Origin: an uncultured Eubacteriales bacterium
GTDB taxonomy: Bacteria > Bacillota > Clostridia > Christensenellales > CAG-138
Assembly: GCA_900544965.1 (NCBI GenBank)
Contig: UQXE01000001.1
Coordinates: 1-64,000, forward strand
Direction: 5' to 3'
DNA length: 64,000 nucleotides
Below are positions 35,884-45,103 of this stretch, piece by piece. How positions within the stretch are numbered: position 1 is the stretch's first letter; each line of letters starts with the position of its first letter. The notes beneath the pieces are model-generated. The model saw only the letters and a program-made list of their open reading frames with translations. It was not told the origin of the DNA and did no database searches. The position numbers and the translations under genes are program-made.

Positions 35884-36993
35884 ATGGGAACACGTATAAT
35901 TGCTATCATTGCGTTATTGCTATGCCTTTTGCTTGTATGCTTTTACCGTCCCGCCATGCTTGCCGCCAGGGATGGCTTTGACCTGTGGCTTGAGGTAGTG
36001 ATGCCGGCCCTGTTCCCGTTTATGGTGTGTACATCCATTCTTCAACGCTCAGGGGCCTTTAATTTAAATAGCAATAAGCGCTCAAAAGGCAGGTTTTCAG
36101 GCCCTGCTGTTCCGCTCCTTCTTACATGCTGCATATCCGGCGCGCCTTCCGGCGCAAGGCTAAGCGGTATGCTTATGGAATCCGGAGCATTGTGCCAAGG
36201 CGACGCTATGCGCCTATCCGCTATATGCAATCTAGCAAGCCCTATGTTTATTACGGGTTCGCTATGTACATCAATGTTGGGGGTTCCCTCCCTTGCCATA
36301 CCTATATGCATAGCTCATTACGGCAGCGCGTTTCTTACGCTCTTGCTGAGCGGTCTAAAAAGCCCATATAACGCTGAATGCAAGCCAAAGCCATCCAACC
36401 CATGCCAGACCTGTCAGAAGGGGCCAGCGGTCGTCGCGTCAGGCATAGGCGACGGCATATCGGCAATGCTTAATATATGCGGAACGATAATATTCTTCAT
36501 GGTGCTGATATGTATCTTACGTGAAAGCGGCGCCCTCAATTTAATTAACGCCGCGTTTTCATGGCTTTTCAGCGCTATTGGGCTTGATTCGGGCCTGGCC
36601 GAACCATTTGTTGTCGGACTATTTGAAATGACAAACGGCTGCCGCCTCCTTGCCGGAATAGCCGCCCCCGCTCATATGATTGCCTCAATAGCGGCGTTCG
36701 TAATAACCTTTGGTGGGGCATGCGTATATATTCAGTCTATGTCATTCATTCAGTTGAAAACAGGCCAATTCTTTTTATTCAAATTAATTCAGGCAATTCT
36801 CGCGGCTGTTATAGCGTATTTAATTACGCCTTTATTCATAAGCGCCAGCGTAACAGCGTTAGGAAGCGCCGATGACAGGCTCCTAATAAACGCGGCAGCG
36901 ACTGGGCTGGCTATTGCTTCGTCGCTGCTTGGCATTGTCTCGGTATTGCTCTTATCCAGGCTTCTCGGGTATAGGAGGCTAACCAAAACCTGA
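35884..36993 (+). CDS. ylbJ: Sporulation integral membrane protein YlbJ
   Basis: 369 residues with about eight membrane helices and nucleoside-recognition (Gate) type segments: FDLWLEVVMPALFPFMVCTSIL near the start and FVVGLFEMTNGCRLLAG in the second half. YlbJ is needed for spore cortex formation in Bacillus under sigma-E. No ribosome binding site is clear for ATG 35884 or for an upstream TTG at 35857, so the start is uncertain. Convergent with the coiled-coil gene at 37012. Confidence 0.85.
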   Translation: MGTRIIAIIALLLCLLLVCFYRPAMLAARDGFDLWLEVVMPALFPFMVCTSILQRSGAFNLNSNKRSKGRFSGPAVPLLLTCCISGAPSGARLSGMLMESGALCQGDAMRLSAICNLASPMFITGSLCTSMLGVPSLAIPICIAHYGSAFLTLLLSGLKSPYNAECKPKPSNPCQTCQKGPAVVASGIGDGISAMLNICGTIIFFMVLICILRESGALNLINAAFSWLFSAIGLDSGLAEPFVVGLFEMTNGCRLLAGIAAPAHMIASIAAFVITFGGACVYIQSMSFIQLKTGQFFLFKLIQAILAAVIAYLITPLFISASVTALGSADDRLLINAAATGLAIASSLLGIVSVLLLSRLLGYRRLTKT

Positions 36994-37011
36994 TGTTCTC
37001 AACCCCATATA

Positions 37012-37887
37012 TTAAGCGTCATAATCGTCATATTCATCGTCAAAATCCATTTCTCTCTTTTTACGCCTCAAAAAGCCGAATATAGGGCGCTTCTCCCTGG
37101 CGTGTTCATCTTCATCAGCTTCTTCGTCATCATAGCGTATGAATTCTTCGTCGTTTGGGATATGTCTGGCCTTAGGCATATCTGTCCGAACATGCGCTTC
37201 ATTGTCGACCGCGTCAGCGGTTCCGTCGCCATCCTTACTCTGTGCATTGGAAGCATCCGAAGCCGCCTTTTCGTACAGATGTTTAACCCCAAGCTCCGCA
37301 CGGTTTTCCTCAATGGAATTGCGGTAACCATCTAAAAATCGTTCTACATCGGCCAATATCCCATCCGCATATACCTTTGCATTAATAAAAACGGTTTCAG
37401 CGCTGTGTTCAGCCTTTAGTTTTAACAGGTCGGCGCGGCGCTGAGCCTCGGTTATTATGGAGTGTTCGCTTACCTTCTGCTCATATTCCTTTTGCGCCGC
37501 CATACGCATCTCATTCGAACTCTTCTGCGCATCCTCGACAAGCTGTTTTGACTGTTTTCTGGCGCTCGTTATCATCTCATGCGCTCTGCTCTGCGCCTCT
37601 TCCAGCATCGCGTCCGCCCTTTCCTGAGCGGATGCTATAATATCCTCGGACTGCTGGCGCGCTCCATCTATTATTCTATCTGACTCAAGCAATATATTGT
37701 TGGCATGGCGGACATCGTCGGGTATCAACACTTTGATATCGCCAAGCAGGTCCTCAAATAAACTCATGTCGACAACACGCTTATCGTTGTTGCCTATACC
37801 CTTAGGCCGCGGACTCCCCTCAAGAATGTCCTCCAACCTTTCTATTACATCGTAGATGCGCACACCATTATTATTGCCTTCTGCCAT
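37012..37887 (-). CDS. Coiled-coil protein (V-ATPase subunit E/DivIVA-like)
   Basis: 291 residues, no membrane helix. Residues about 60-190 are a continuous charged coiled coil rich in Ala/Glu/Arg (RADAMLEEAQSRAHEMITSA); the C-terminal 100 residues are highly acidic with a basic patch GFLRRKKREMD. Proteins of this build lie next to coaD in many Clostridia and are often labelled ATPase; no nucleotide site is present. Its start overlaps the coaD stop by 17 bp. A scaffold role is a guess. Confidence 0.6.
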   Translation of the reverse strand: MAEGNNNGVRIYDVIERLEDILEGSPRPKGIGNNDKRVVDMSLFEDLLGDIKVLIPDDVRHANNILLESDRIIDGARQQSEDIIASAQERADAMLEEAQSRAHEMITSARKQSKQLVEDAQKSSNEMRMAAQKEYEQKVSEHSIITEAQRRADLLKLKAEHSAETVFINAKVYADGILADVERFLDGYRNSIEENRAELGVKHLYEKAASDASNAQSKDGDGTADAVDNEAHVRTDMPKARHIPNDEEFIRYDDEEADEDEHAREKRPIFGFLRRKKREMDFDDEYDDYDA

Positions 37888-38371
37888 CTTTACACAACCT
37901 TCCCATTATCATATTGAGGTTTATATCAGGAACCAGCCCTTCAGCGCTGCCCCCAAACGAACATATTTCCTTTACTACTGAGGAACTGATGCATGAAATT
38001 GCGGGGTCAGAACCAATGTATATCGTATTTATTTCTGGGTTGAGCAGTTTGTTTACAGCTTCAATGCCAGACTCATAGTCATAGTCCAAAGCTGAACGCA
38101 AACCGCGGATTATATAGGACGAATTGAGCGCTTTTGCGCAATCGACAGTCATGCCGCTGAAGGCTATTGTCCTAGCGTTCTTTATATCCTCGGCTTGCAA
38201 CGCCCTTTCTATCATCTCAACCCGTTCATGGGCCGAAAAAGCGGGGATTTTAGCTACATTCTCAAGCACCGCCACATACAGCGTGTCAAACAGCCTGCAC
38301 GAACGCTTGATTACGTCAAGATGGCCGATGGTGAAAGGATCAAAGCTGCCTGGAAATATTCCTGATACCAT
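37871..38371 (-). CDS. coaD: Phosphopantetheine adenylyltransferase
   Basis: Fourth step of CoA synthesis: 4'-phosphopantetheine plus ATP to dephospho-CoA. 166 residues starting MVSGIFPGSFDPFTIGHLD, with TIGH (14-17) as the nucleotide-binding HxGH variant, then YIIRGLRSALDYDYE and the C-terminal ISSSVVKEI. ATG 38371 has AAAGGGG upstream; the TTG 18 bp earlier overlaps that site. Coupled to rsmD (1 bp gap) and the downstream coiled-coil gene. Confidence 0.95.
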   Translation of the reverse strand: MVSGIFPGSFDPFTIGHLDVIKRSCRLFDTLYVAVLENVAKIPAFSAHERVEMIERALQAEDIKNARTIAFSGMTVDCAKALNSSYIIRGLRSALDYDYESGIEAVNKLLNPEINTIYIGSDPAISCISSSVVKEICSFGGSAEGLVPDINLNMIMGRLCKDGRRQ

Positions 38372-38372
38372 A

Positions 38373-38924
38373 TCAGCAACCCCTTTCAAAAATTGATACC
38401 GCTACGCTTCCATATATCCGCGTTGGCCGCTTTACGGAACAATCTGGCGCTACTATATCGTACTTTGGCGAATGCTCGGCCACTACTATTCCGGTATCGG
38501 TTAGAATTCCGCTTTGAAATATCAGGTCCGCCGCCGCCTGTGCCAAGCCGGACAGGTATGGAGGATCGATAAACACTATATCTACCCTTTGCTTAGCCGC
38601 AGCTAATACGTCTATCGTGCCGCGAAAATCCAGTCCATATACCCTTGCCCTTTCTTCAAATCCGAGCGTTTTAATGTTGCCTTGAATTATATCGGTACAG
38701 ACCCTCGACCTATCGTTGAAAATGGCATACCTTGCTCCCCTTGAGAGCGCCTCAAGGCCCATTGCTCCCGATCCGGCAAACAGGTCCAGCACGGTGCTGC
38801 CAGCAACCTGAAACTGTATAATTCCAAACACCGATTCCCTTACTCTGTCCAGCGTCGGCCGCGTATCCATCCCCTTTGGCGAGTCTATACGCCTGCCGCG
38901 TGCAATTCCAGAAATTATACGCAA
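38373..38924 (-). CDS. rsmD: 16S rRNA (guanine(966)-N(2))-methyltransferase
   Basis: Methylates G966 of 16S rRNA. 183 residues: MRIISGIARGRRI start, TRPTLDRVRESVF, SAM-binding LDLFAGSGAMGLEALSRGA and the catalytic DPPY motif (VFIDPPYLSG). Typical neighbour of coaD. Confidence 0.94.
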   Translation of the reverse strand: MRIISGIARGRRIDSPKGMDTRPTLDRVRESVFGIIQFQVAGSTVLDLFAGSGAMGLEALSRGARYAIFNDRSRVCTDIIQGNIKTLGFEERARVYGLDFRGTIDVLAAAKQRVDIVFIDPPYLSGLAQAAADLIFQSGILTDTGIVVAEHSPKYDIVAPDCSVKRPTRIYGSVAVSIFERGC

Positions 38925-38957
38925 ATTCTCCTCCAGCAGTTGTCGTTAACAATCACT

Positions 38958-39530
38958 TTAACCTTTAAAGACGCATCCGGTCGCGCTTACCACGCAGTCC
39001 ACCCTAGCATCATGGGGTTCCCAGGGGACCTCGCCGCAAACCTGTATATTAAAGCATAGCCCAGCTGCGTATGCCCTTGTGTCCGAAAGGACACGATCAT
39101 AATATCCTCCACCCTGACCAAGCCTGCGGCAGTCCAGACCATAGGCTACCCCTGGAACTATCATAAAGTCGATGTCGTGAGCTCTTATAAGCTTGGACCT
39201 TCCTGTATCCGGTTCCAATATGCCGTACATTCCCCGAACAAAGGCGTCCTCATCATCCGGAATATAAAACTTAAGCTCTCCTCCGCCTGCACATAATGGA
39301 AACGCCACTCGCTTTTTAAAATCCCAAGCCAGCTTAACCGCATATGAAGGATCGCACTCAGTTGGCATTGCCATATATGCCAAGATCAATGATGAATCAA
39401 GAAATTCAGGCAGACCCGCAAGCCTTTCGCACGCTGACCTGGATTGGGCTTTACGCTCGTTTTCGGGCATATCCTTAAGAAGTTTGCGTATTCTGCTCCT
39501 CAGGGCAGCTTTCTTGTCGCGGGCCTGCAT
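38958..39530 (-). CDS. 5-formyltetrahydrofolate cyclo-ligase
   Basis: Converts 5-formyl-THF to 5,10-methenyl-THF using ATP. 190 residues: N-terminal KAALRSRIRKLLKDM, MAMPTECDP, and the signature MIVPGVAYGLDCRRLGQGGGYYDRVL near residue 120-150. It lies between rsmD and an amidohydrolase gene, close to folC-folD, so this part of the chromosome gathers one-carbon genes. Confidence 0.93.
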   Translation of the reverse strand: MQARDKKAALRSRIRKLLKDMPENERKAQSRSACERLAGLPEFLDSSLILAYMAMPTECDPSYAVKLAWDFKKRVAFPLCAGGGELKFYIPDDEDAFVRGMYGILEPDTGRSKLIRAHDIDFMIVPGVAYGLDCRRLGQGGGYYDRVLSDTRAYAAGLCFNIQVCGEVPWEPHDARVDCVVSATGCVFKG

Positions 39531-39540
39531 TGCCTCTCCT

Positions 39541-40704
39541 CTATAGCTCGCTGTGCGCTACTACGCCGCTAACCATGCACATTACGCATCTTGAGCGCAC
39601 ATCCAGCGGATGGCCTGAAAATACCGCAATGTCCGCGTCTTTGCCAGGCTCCAGGCTTCCTACCCTGTCGTCTATGCCCGCAATGCGCGCAGCGTTGATG
39701 GTTATGGACCTAAGCGCGGCGTCCTCGGGCATTCCCTCTTTTACGGATATTGATGCGCATACGGGAAGGTACTGCTGGGGTATCACCGGATGATCCGTCA
39801 TCATGGCAAATTCTATTCCCGCATCGTACAGCGCCTTTGGCGCCTTAAAGCTCAGGTTTCTAAGCTCTATCTTGCTGCGGTTGGTAAGCAGCGGCCCGAT
39901 TATGACGCCGCCGCAATTTCCCTCAGTCGCCTGTTTGAGCAAATCCGCGATCATATAGCCCTCGGTGCAGTGGTCAAGCGTGAAGCGCACGTCGAATTCA
40001 TTGCATATACGTATTGCCGTAAGGATATCGTCGGCCCTGTGCGCATGTATCTTTAACGGCATTTCTTTACGTATCACCGGAAGCATCGCTTCCTTTCCCA
40101 AATCCCTTTCAGGCTTCTTATCCGGGTCGCTTTCAGCCTTTTTAAGTTTTTCATCGTATTCCTTTGCCTGCGTAAGCGCCTTGCGCAATATGGACGCTAT
40201 CGCCATTCTGGTACCCGGCGTTCCCTTACTGCCGTAAACCCGTTTCGGGTTCTCGCCAAACGCGGCCTTCATGGCCACCGGCTGCTTGATTATCATGTCC
40301 TCAACGCTTTTGCCATAAAGCTTGAGCGCCACAAAGGTTCCTCCAACCACGTTCGCGCTGCCTGGACCTGTAACGGCGGTTGTAACGCCTGCGGCGACGG
40401 CTTCGCGAAAACACGGATCAAATGGGTTGACGCCGTCTATCGCTCGTAATTCAGGAGTGGTAGGATTTGAGCATTCGTTGCCGTCCGCTCCCTCCGCTCC
40501 CATACCGTCTTCAAACATTCCTATATGGGAGTGCGCGTCTATAACGCCCGGCATTATGAACTTGCCGCTCAGGTCAATCAAATCGGCTCCATCGAAGTCG
40601 ACCGACTCGCCTACAGCCACGATTTTGCCTTCATCAACAGCTACATCGCCCGTGAAAGCGGGCCTAGTCATCGTAAGAACCGTTGCATTTTTTAATACCA
40701 GCAT
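39541..40704 (-). CDS. Amidohydrolase (imidazolonepropionase-like)
   Basis: 387 residues of the metal-dependent amidohydrolase superfamily. A short beta-sandwich start (VLKNATVLTMTRPAFTGDVAVDEGKI), then DAHSHIG (HxH metal site, about 57-63), KIHAHRADD, TLDHCTEG and MTDHPV (metal-binding aspartate), and the C-terminal GSLEPGKDADIAVFSG typical of the family. An insert rich in Lys/Glu (about 185-205) is unusual. Substrate unknown. Ends 10 bp before the cyclo-ligase start. Confidence 0.85.
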   Translation of the reverse strand: MLVLKNATVLTMTRPAFTGDVAVDEGKIVAVGESVDFDGADLIDLSGKFIMPGVIDAHSHIGMFEDGMGAEGADGNECSNPTTPELRAIDGVNPFDPCFREAVAAGVTTAVTGPGSANVVGGTFVALKLYGKSVEDMIIKQPVAMKAAFGENPKRVYGSKGTPGTRMAIASILRKALTQAKEYDEKLKKAESDPDKKPERDLGKEAMLPVIRKEMPLKIHAHRADDILTAIRICNEFDVRFTLDHCTEGYMIADLLKQATEGNCGGVIIGPLLTNRSKIELRNLSFKAPKALYDAGIEFAMMTDHPVIPQQYLPVCASISVKEGMPEDAALRSITINAARIAGIDDRVGSLEPGKDADIAVFSGHPLDVRSRCVMCMVSGVVAHSEL

Positions 40705-40846
40705 TTTCCTTCCTCCGTAAAACGTTCATTATATAACAATATAATAGCATATATGCCTACTTAACTTCAACACACATATGGATTTCACATACTTTTAAAT
40801 ACTGTTCTGTCAGCAGCTTTTACTATTAGTCGAATTGAATAACTGT

Positions 40847-40874
40847 TTGATTTTTATTGGCTTTGCTATATAAT
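40847..40874 (+). promoter_or_regulatory. folC promoter
   Basis: TTGATT (40847-40852), 16-bp spacer, TATAAT (40869-40874), 30 bp before the folC start codon. Confidence 0.65.
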
Positions 40875-40905
40875 GATGGAGTTCAAAAACCTATAGGAGT
40901 AAATG

Positions 40906-42177
40906 ATGAATTACGAGCAAGCTTTGGAATATATTCATGGTATCAACGCGCACGGAAGCAAGCTTGGGCTAAGCAGGACCAGAGAACTTCTGAACCGTAT
41001 GGGTAATCCTCAGGATTCGCTCAGGTTTGTCCATATCGCCGGAACGAACGGCAAGGGTTCCACAGCCGCAATGATATCGCACGTGATGGTCGCGGCGGGG
41101 TATGTAACCGGTCTTTATATCTCCCCATTTATCAACAGGTTCAACGAGAGGATCCAGCTTAATAATGTTCCTATAGCGGACGATGAGCTGGCTGAGCTTA
41201 CCGAGTATGTCAAAGGCATATCGGACAGTATGGACGATCCCCCAACCGAATTTGAAACCATCACCGCCATTGCTATGGAATACTACAGACGCAAAGGCTG
41301 TCAGATAGTAGTGCTGGAGGTAGGGCTTGGCGGCGAACTGGATTCAACCAATGTCATAAAAACCCCTGAGGTTGCGGTAATAACGGCTATAAGCTTTGAC
41401 CATACCCGCGTCCTTGGAAACACCTTAGCTGAGATAGCCTCGGCAAAGGCCGGAATAATCAAGGAGGGCGGAGACGTAGTTATTTACGGGCAGGAACCCG
41501 ACGCTGAATCGGTATTTAATCAGGTATGCCAAAAAAGGCACGCAAGGATGTATAAAACCGATTTTTCTAAGTTAAAAACACTTGAAGCTGCTCTTGACGG
41601 CCAGGAGTTTTGCTTTGGGCGCTTCCACAGGCTTTTTCTGCCTCTGATCGGATCATACCAGCCCAAAAATGCCGCGGTTGCCATCACTGCGCTGGAGGTG
41701 CTTAAAAATAAAGGGTTCGCGATTACTGACGACTCCATTGTAACGGGTTTATCCAATACCCGCTGGCCTGGCAGGTTTGAGGTGCTGTCAAAATCCCCCG
41801 TGTTTATTGTTGACGGCGGCCATAATCCTCACGGAGTACGTGGAACCACTGACAGCATAAGGCGTTATTTTCCAGATAAAAAGGTGGTTTTCGTGCTCGG
41901 CGTAATGGCTGATAAGGATATTTCGGACATGCTTTACAATATAGCTCCCCTTGCAAGCAAAATCTTTACAGTGGCGCCCGATAATCCCAGATCTATGCCG
42001 GCCGGAGAGCTTGCCTCCCTTGTGAAAAACGCCGGTATCGAATCGCACGCATGCGGCAGCGTGAAGGACGGCGTAGCGATGGCGATAGCATCGGCTGGCA
42101 AAGAAGGGATTGTATGCGCTATAGGCTCCCTGTATATGGCGGGCGAAGTCCGCAGCTGTTTTAACTCAATTAAATAA
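40906..42177 (+). CDS. folC: Folylpolyglutamate synthase/dihydrofolate synthase
   Basis: Adds glutamate to folates. 423 residues, Mur-ligase type: P-loop GTNGKGS (46-52), YISPFINRFNERIQ, SFDHTRVLGNTLAEIASAKAGIIK, NTRWPGRFEVL and IVDGGHNPHG. AGGAG at 40895-40899 favours the second of two adjacent ATGs (40906 rather than 40903). Followed by folD 16 bp later; both form a folate unit. Confidence 0.94.
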   Translation: MNYEQALEYIHGINAHGSKLGLSRTRELLNRMGNPQDSLRFVHIAGTNGKGSTAAMISHVMVAAGYVTGLYISPFINRFNERIQLNNVPIADDELAELTEYVKGISDSMDDPPTEFETITAIAMEYYRRKGCQIVVLEVGLGGELDSTNVIKTPEVAVITAISFDHTRVLGNTLAEIASAKAGIIKEGGDVVIYGQEPDAESVFNQVCQKRHARMYKTDFSKLKTLEAALDGQEFCFGRFHRLFLPLIGSYQPKNAAVAITALEVLKNKGFAITDDSIVTGLSNTRWPGRFEVLSKSPVFIVDGGHNPHGVRGTTDSIRRYFPDKKVVFVLGVMADKDISDMLYNIAPLASKIFTVAPDNPRSMPAGELASLVKNAGIESHACGSVKDGVAMAIASAGKEGIVCAIGSLYMAGEVRSCFNSIK

Positions 42178-42193
42178 ACTATTGGAGGCTGCT

Positions 42194-43051
42194 ATGACAA
42201 GAATACTTAAAGGATCCACCGTATCAAAATTGATTATGGAAAAAACGCGCAAAGATATAGAGGTTTTGCATGCTATAGGCGTTATGCCGGTATTGTGCAT
42301 AATACGTGTTGGCGATAACCCTGACGATGTTTCCTATGAAAACGGAGCTGTTAAAAAGGCTATTTCGCTCGGCATAGGCGTACAAAAAAAAGTGCTTGAT
42401 AAAAACGCCAGCCAGGAGGAGATAATCAGGGTTATAGAGACTGCAAACCGCGATGATTCTATACACGGCATTATGGTATTCAGGCCTCTTCCAAATCACA
42501 TTGACGACGCCGCGGTCAGAAATGCGCTCGACCCCCGTAAGGATGTCGACGGAATTTCGGATAAATCTCTCGCAGGCGTATTTACGGGTTCGAACGTTGG
42601 ATATCCGCCGTGTACAGCCCAGGCATGTATCGAAATCCTTGATAATACCGGAATAGAAGTCTCTGGCAAGCGCGCAGTCGTCGCCGGCAGAAGCCTTGTT
42701 GTTGGAAAACCCGCGGCGATGATGCTCTTAAAGCGCAACGCAACCGTAACAATATGTCATACTAAAACGGACGACATGCCCTCGGTATGCAGGGAAGCGG
42801 ACATACTTATTGTAGCCGTGGGCAAGGCCGGCGTAATCGGACGTGATTACATAAATAAGGGTCAAACTGTCATAGATGTCGGAATAAACTCAGCTCCCGA
42901 CGGAACGCTTTGCGGGGATGTGCGCTATGATGAAGCGCTCGGCATAGCGGGAGCAATAACGCCCGTTCCTGGAGGAGTTGGAGCAGTTACAACGGCTGTG
43001 TTAATGAAGCATGTCGTTGATGCTGCGCTGCGAATGTCAAAAAGGAATTAG
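42194..43051 (+). CDS. folD: FolD-family methylenetetrahydrofolate dehydrogenase, catalytic Lys replaced
   Basis: 285 residues with the two-domain FolD fold: IRVGDNPDDVSYENG, HGIMVFRPLPNHID, KDVDGI, GRSLVVGKPAAMMLL (NADP site) and ITPVPGGVGAVTTAVLMKH. Canonical enzymes have YVxxK, where the lysine is needed for the cyclohydrolase step; here it reads Y48-E-N-G-A52. The protein may keep only dehydrogenase activity. A second folD lies at the right edge of the window. ATG 42194 has GGAGG five bases upstream. Confidence 0.88.
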   Translation: MTRILKGSTVSKLIMEKTRKDIEVLHAIGVMPVLCIIRVGDNPDDVSYENGAVKKAISLGIGVQKKVLDKNASQEEIIRVIETANRDDSIHGIMVFRPLPNHIDDAAVRNALDPRKDVDGISDKSLAGVFTGSNVGYPPCTAQACIEILDNTGIEVSGKRAVVAGRSLVVGKPAAMMLLKRNATVTICHTKTDDMPSVCREADILIVAVGKAGVIGRDYINKGQTVIDVGINSAPDGTLCGDVRYDEALGIAGAITPVPGGVGAVTTAVLMKHVVDAALRMSKRN

Positions 43052-43330
43052 CGTGCTTATCGAAACCCAATAACCTGATTTATATTAGGGTTTATAATAA
43101 GGGCCGCCTGCAAGCGGATAGTATAGACTTGTAGGGCCTGTTTGAGGCCATGCTTTAAGGCGAATTCATTTAATTTTGCACCTTGACCCGCCTCCCTTCA
43201 AAAAACGATGGCGAATCTTTCACGGATTGCTGCTATCGGCTTTTCTATTGCGTTTGCCCAACTCGGGAGATTAACTGTATTTTTCATTTCCACAGGCATT
43301 GCCCGCAGCTGTTTCAAGGGAACGCAGAAC
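43052..43330. other. Intergenic region with a short gene remnant
   Basis: No intact gene. A 43-codon minus-strand frame (43329 down to the stop at 43198) has protein-like sequence (LPSWANAIEKPIAAIRERFA) without start codon or ribosome binding site; it may be the tail of a dead gene, family not recognised. The remainder shows nothing. Confidence 0.3.
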
Positions 43331-43371
43331 TAAAGCAGCGTCATTTGTACGGCGCTGCTTTATAATTTTTT
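43331..43371 (+). terminator. Intrinsic terminator facing recN
   Basis: TAAAGCAGCG (43331-43340) pairs with CGCTGCTTTA (43353-43362), 12-nt loop, then TAATTTTTT. Orientation fits plus-strand transcription; the stem may also slow recN read-through on the minus strand. Confidence 0.8.
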
Positions 43372-43386
43372 AGCGAACTAAAGACG

Positions 43387-45087
43387 TTATCCACCGCTTC
43401 TTATACAGCGCTTTTTTTCACCGCACATATATAGCATTTCTTCAGCGTGCCGCAAGGCGGATTCCGACTCAGAACTAATGCCCAGAATACGCGCTATCTC
43501 ATGCTTGCGCTCATCCATCGTTAAAGAACGCACGCTTGTCCTGGCGCCATCCTCTCCGTCACTCTTCTCCACAACAATATGAGCGTCGGCATACGCCGCA
43601 ATCTGGGGAGAATGGGTGACGCAAAGCACCTGATGGACTGCGGCTGTATGCACAAGCTTCTCTCCCACCATGCCGGATATTCTCCCGCTTATTCCGACAT
43701 CAATTTCGTCGAAAATCAGGGTGGGGATATTATCGGAGCCGGCTATAATCGTTTTTAAGGCCAGCATTATTCGGGACATTTCGCCCCCGGACGCAACCTT
43801 TGCAAGCGGTTTAAGCGGTTCCATGCTGTTTGATGTAAGAAGGAACTCTACCTTGTCCGTGCCGTCGGGACTAAACTCCGCCTTTGTTTCAAAACTGGTC
43901 GAAAACCGCGCATTTTTAAGTCCCAGGTCAGCCAGATGCCCTTCAACCTCCCCGCTCAGCTTCTCGGCTGCTGAGTGCCTGAGTCTGCTTAGCTCGCCCG
44001 CTGCCTCGTTATAGTCGTTCTCACACCGTTTAAGCTCGTTTAGTATGCTTTCCCTGGCCTCGTCCGCGCAGGTGAGCCGCTCCAATTCCTCCTGATCCCT
44101 GTTGCGGAACTCCAGTATGTCCCTTATTCCGCCCCCGTACTTTCGCTTTAATCCAGCTATGAGGTACAGTCTTGATCCTATTTCATCAAGGCGCTTTGGG
44201 TCATATTCAAATGAGGACTGCATATCCCTGACGCTGTATCCAACATCCTCAAGCGCATAATACGCGTCGTTCAGCCTGTCAGCCGCCTCTTTATACAGCG
44301 GTGATATTGCGGATATACCAACCAGCGCATCCGCAGCTGACCGCGCCTTTGACAATATCGAAGCCTCGTCTCCGCTCAGCAGTTCATGGCACACGGATAG
44401 CGCGCCCATGATCCGCTCCGCGTTTGCAAGAACGGACTGTTCCTCCTGCAGCGCTTCCTCTTCCCCTTCCTTGAGGTCGGCCGAATTGATTTCATTTATT
44501 CTAAAGTTTAATGCGTCTATGCGCCTCATTCGCTCTGGTTCAGACAAAAATCCCGTTTCAAGCTCACCCTTTAGCCGCCGGTATTCGCCGTATAATTTCA
44601 AGAGCCTTTCCTTAAGCGCTGAAACTCCGGCGCCTGCATAGGCGTCCAGATAGCGTATATGGGCGGACGGCGACAGAAGCGATTGATGCTCGTGCTGACC
44701 GTGTATATCTATCAAATATGACGTAATATCCTTTAAAGCGGAAATGGTCACAGGAATGCCGTTAAGCCTACATACGCTTTTGCCAGACACGTATATTTCG
44801 CGGGAAATTATCAGCTCGTCGTCAAAATACTCTATTTCAAGTCCGTTTAGAAATTCGCAGGCCTCGTTGCATCCGGATATGTCAAAAACAGCCTCCACCT
44901 TCGACTTTGACGAGCCGCTCCTAATCAGTCCACGGCTCGCCCTCTCACCCAAGATGAGGCTGACAGAATCAATAATTATAGATTTGCCAGCTCCAGTTTC
45001 GCCCGTTATCACATTAAAGCCAGGTGAAAGATCAAGATCAAGCTTGTCTATAAGCGCAATATTCTCAATTAGTATGCGTTGGAGCAT
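43387..45087 (-). CDS. recN: DNA repair protein RecN
   Basis: SMC-like ATPase that gathers double-strand break ends. 566 residues: Walker A GETGAGKS (29-36), long coiled-coil arms (about 160-370), then signature ASGGEMSRIMLALK and Walker B PTLIFDEIDVGISGR. Intact and of normal length. Last gene of the minus-strand block, 16 bp after argR, the standard argR-recN order of Bacillota. Confidence 0.96.
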   Translation of the reverse strand: MLQRILIENIALIDKLDLDLSPGFNVITGETGAGKSIIIDSVSLILGERASRGLIRSGSSKSKVEAVFDISGCNEACEFLNGLEIEYFDDELIISREIYVSGKSVCRLNGIPVTISALKDITSYLIDIHGQHEHQSLLSPSAHIRYLDAYAGAGVSALKERLLKLYGEYRRLKGELETGFLSEPERMRRIDALNFRINEINSADLKEGEEEALQEEQSVLANAERIMGALSVCHELLSGDEASILSKARSAADALVGISAISPLYKEAADRLNDAYYALEDVGYSVRDMQSSFEYDPKRLDEIGSRLYLIAGLKRKYGGGIRDILEFRNRDQEELERLTCADEARESILNELKRCENDYNEAAGELSRLRHSAAEKLSGEVEGHLADLGLKNARFSTSFETKAEFSPDGTDKVEFLLTSNSMEPLKPLAKVASGGEMSRIMLALKTIIAGSDNIPTLIFDEIDVGISGRISGMVGEKLVHTAAVHQVLCVTHSPQIAAYADAHIVVEKSDGEDGARTSVRSLTMDERKHEIARILGISSESESALRHAEEMLYMCGEKKRCIRSGG

Positions 45088-45103
45088 AGTTCCTCCGCGC
45101 CAT

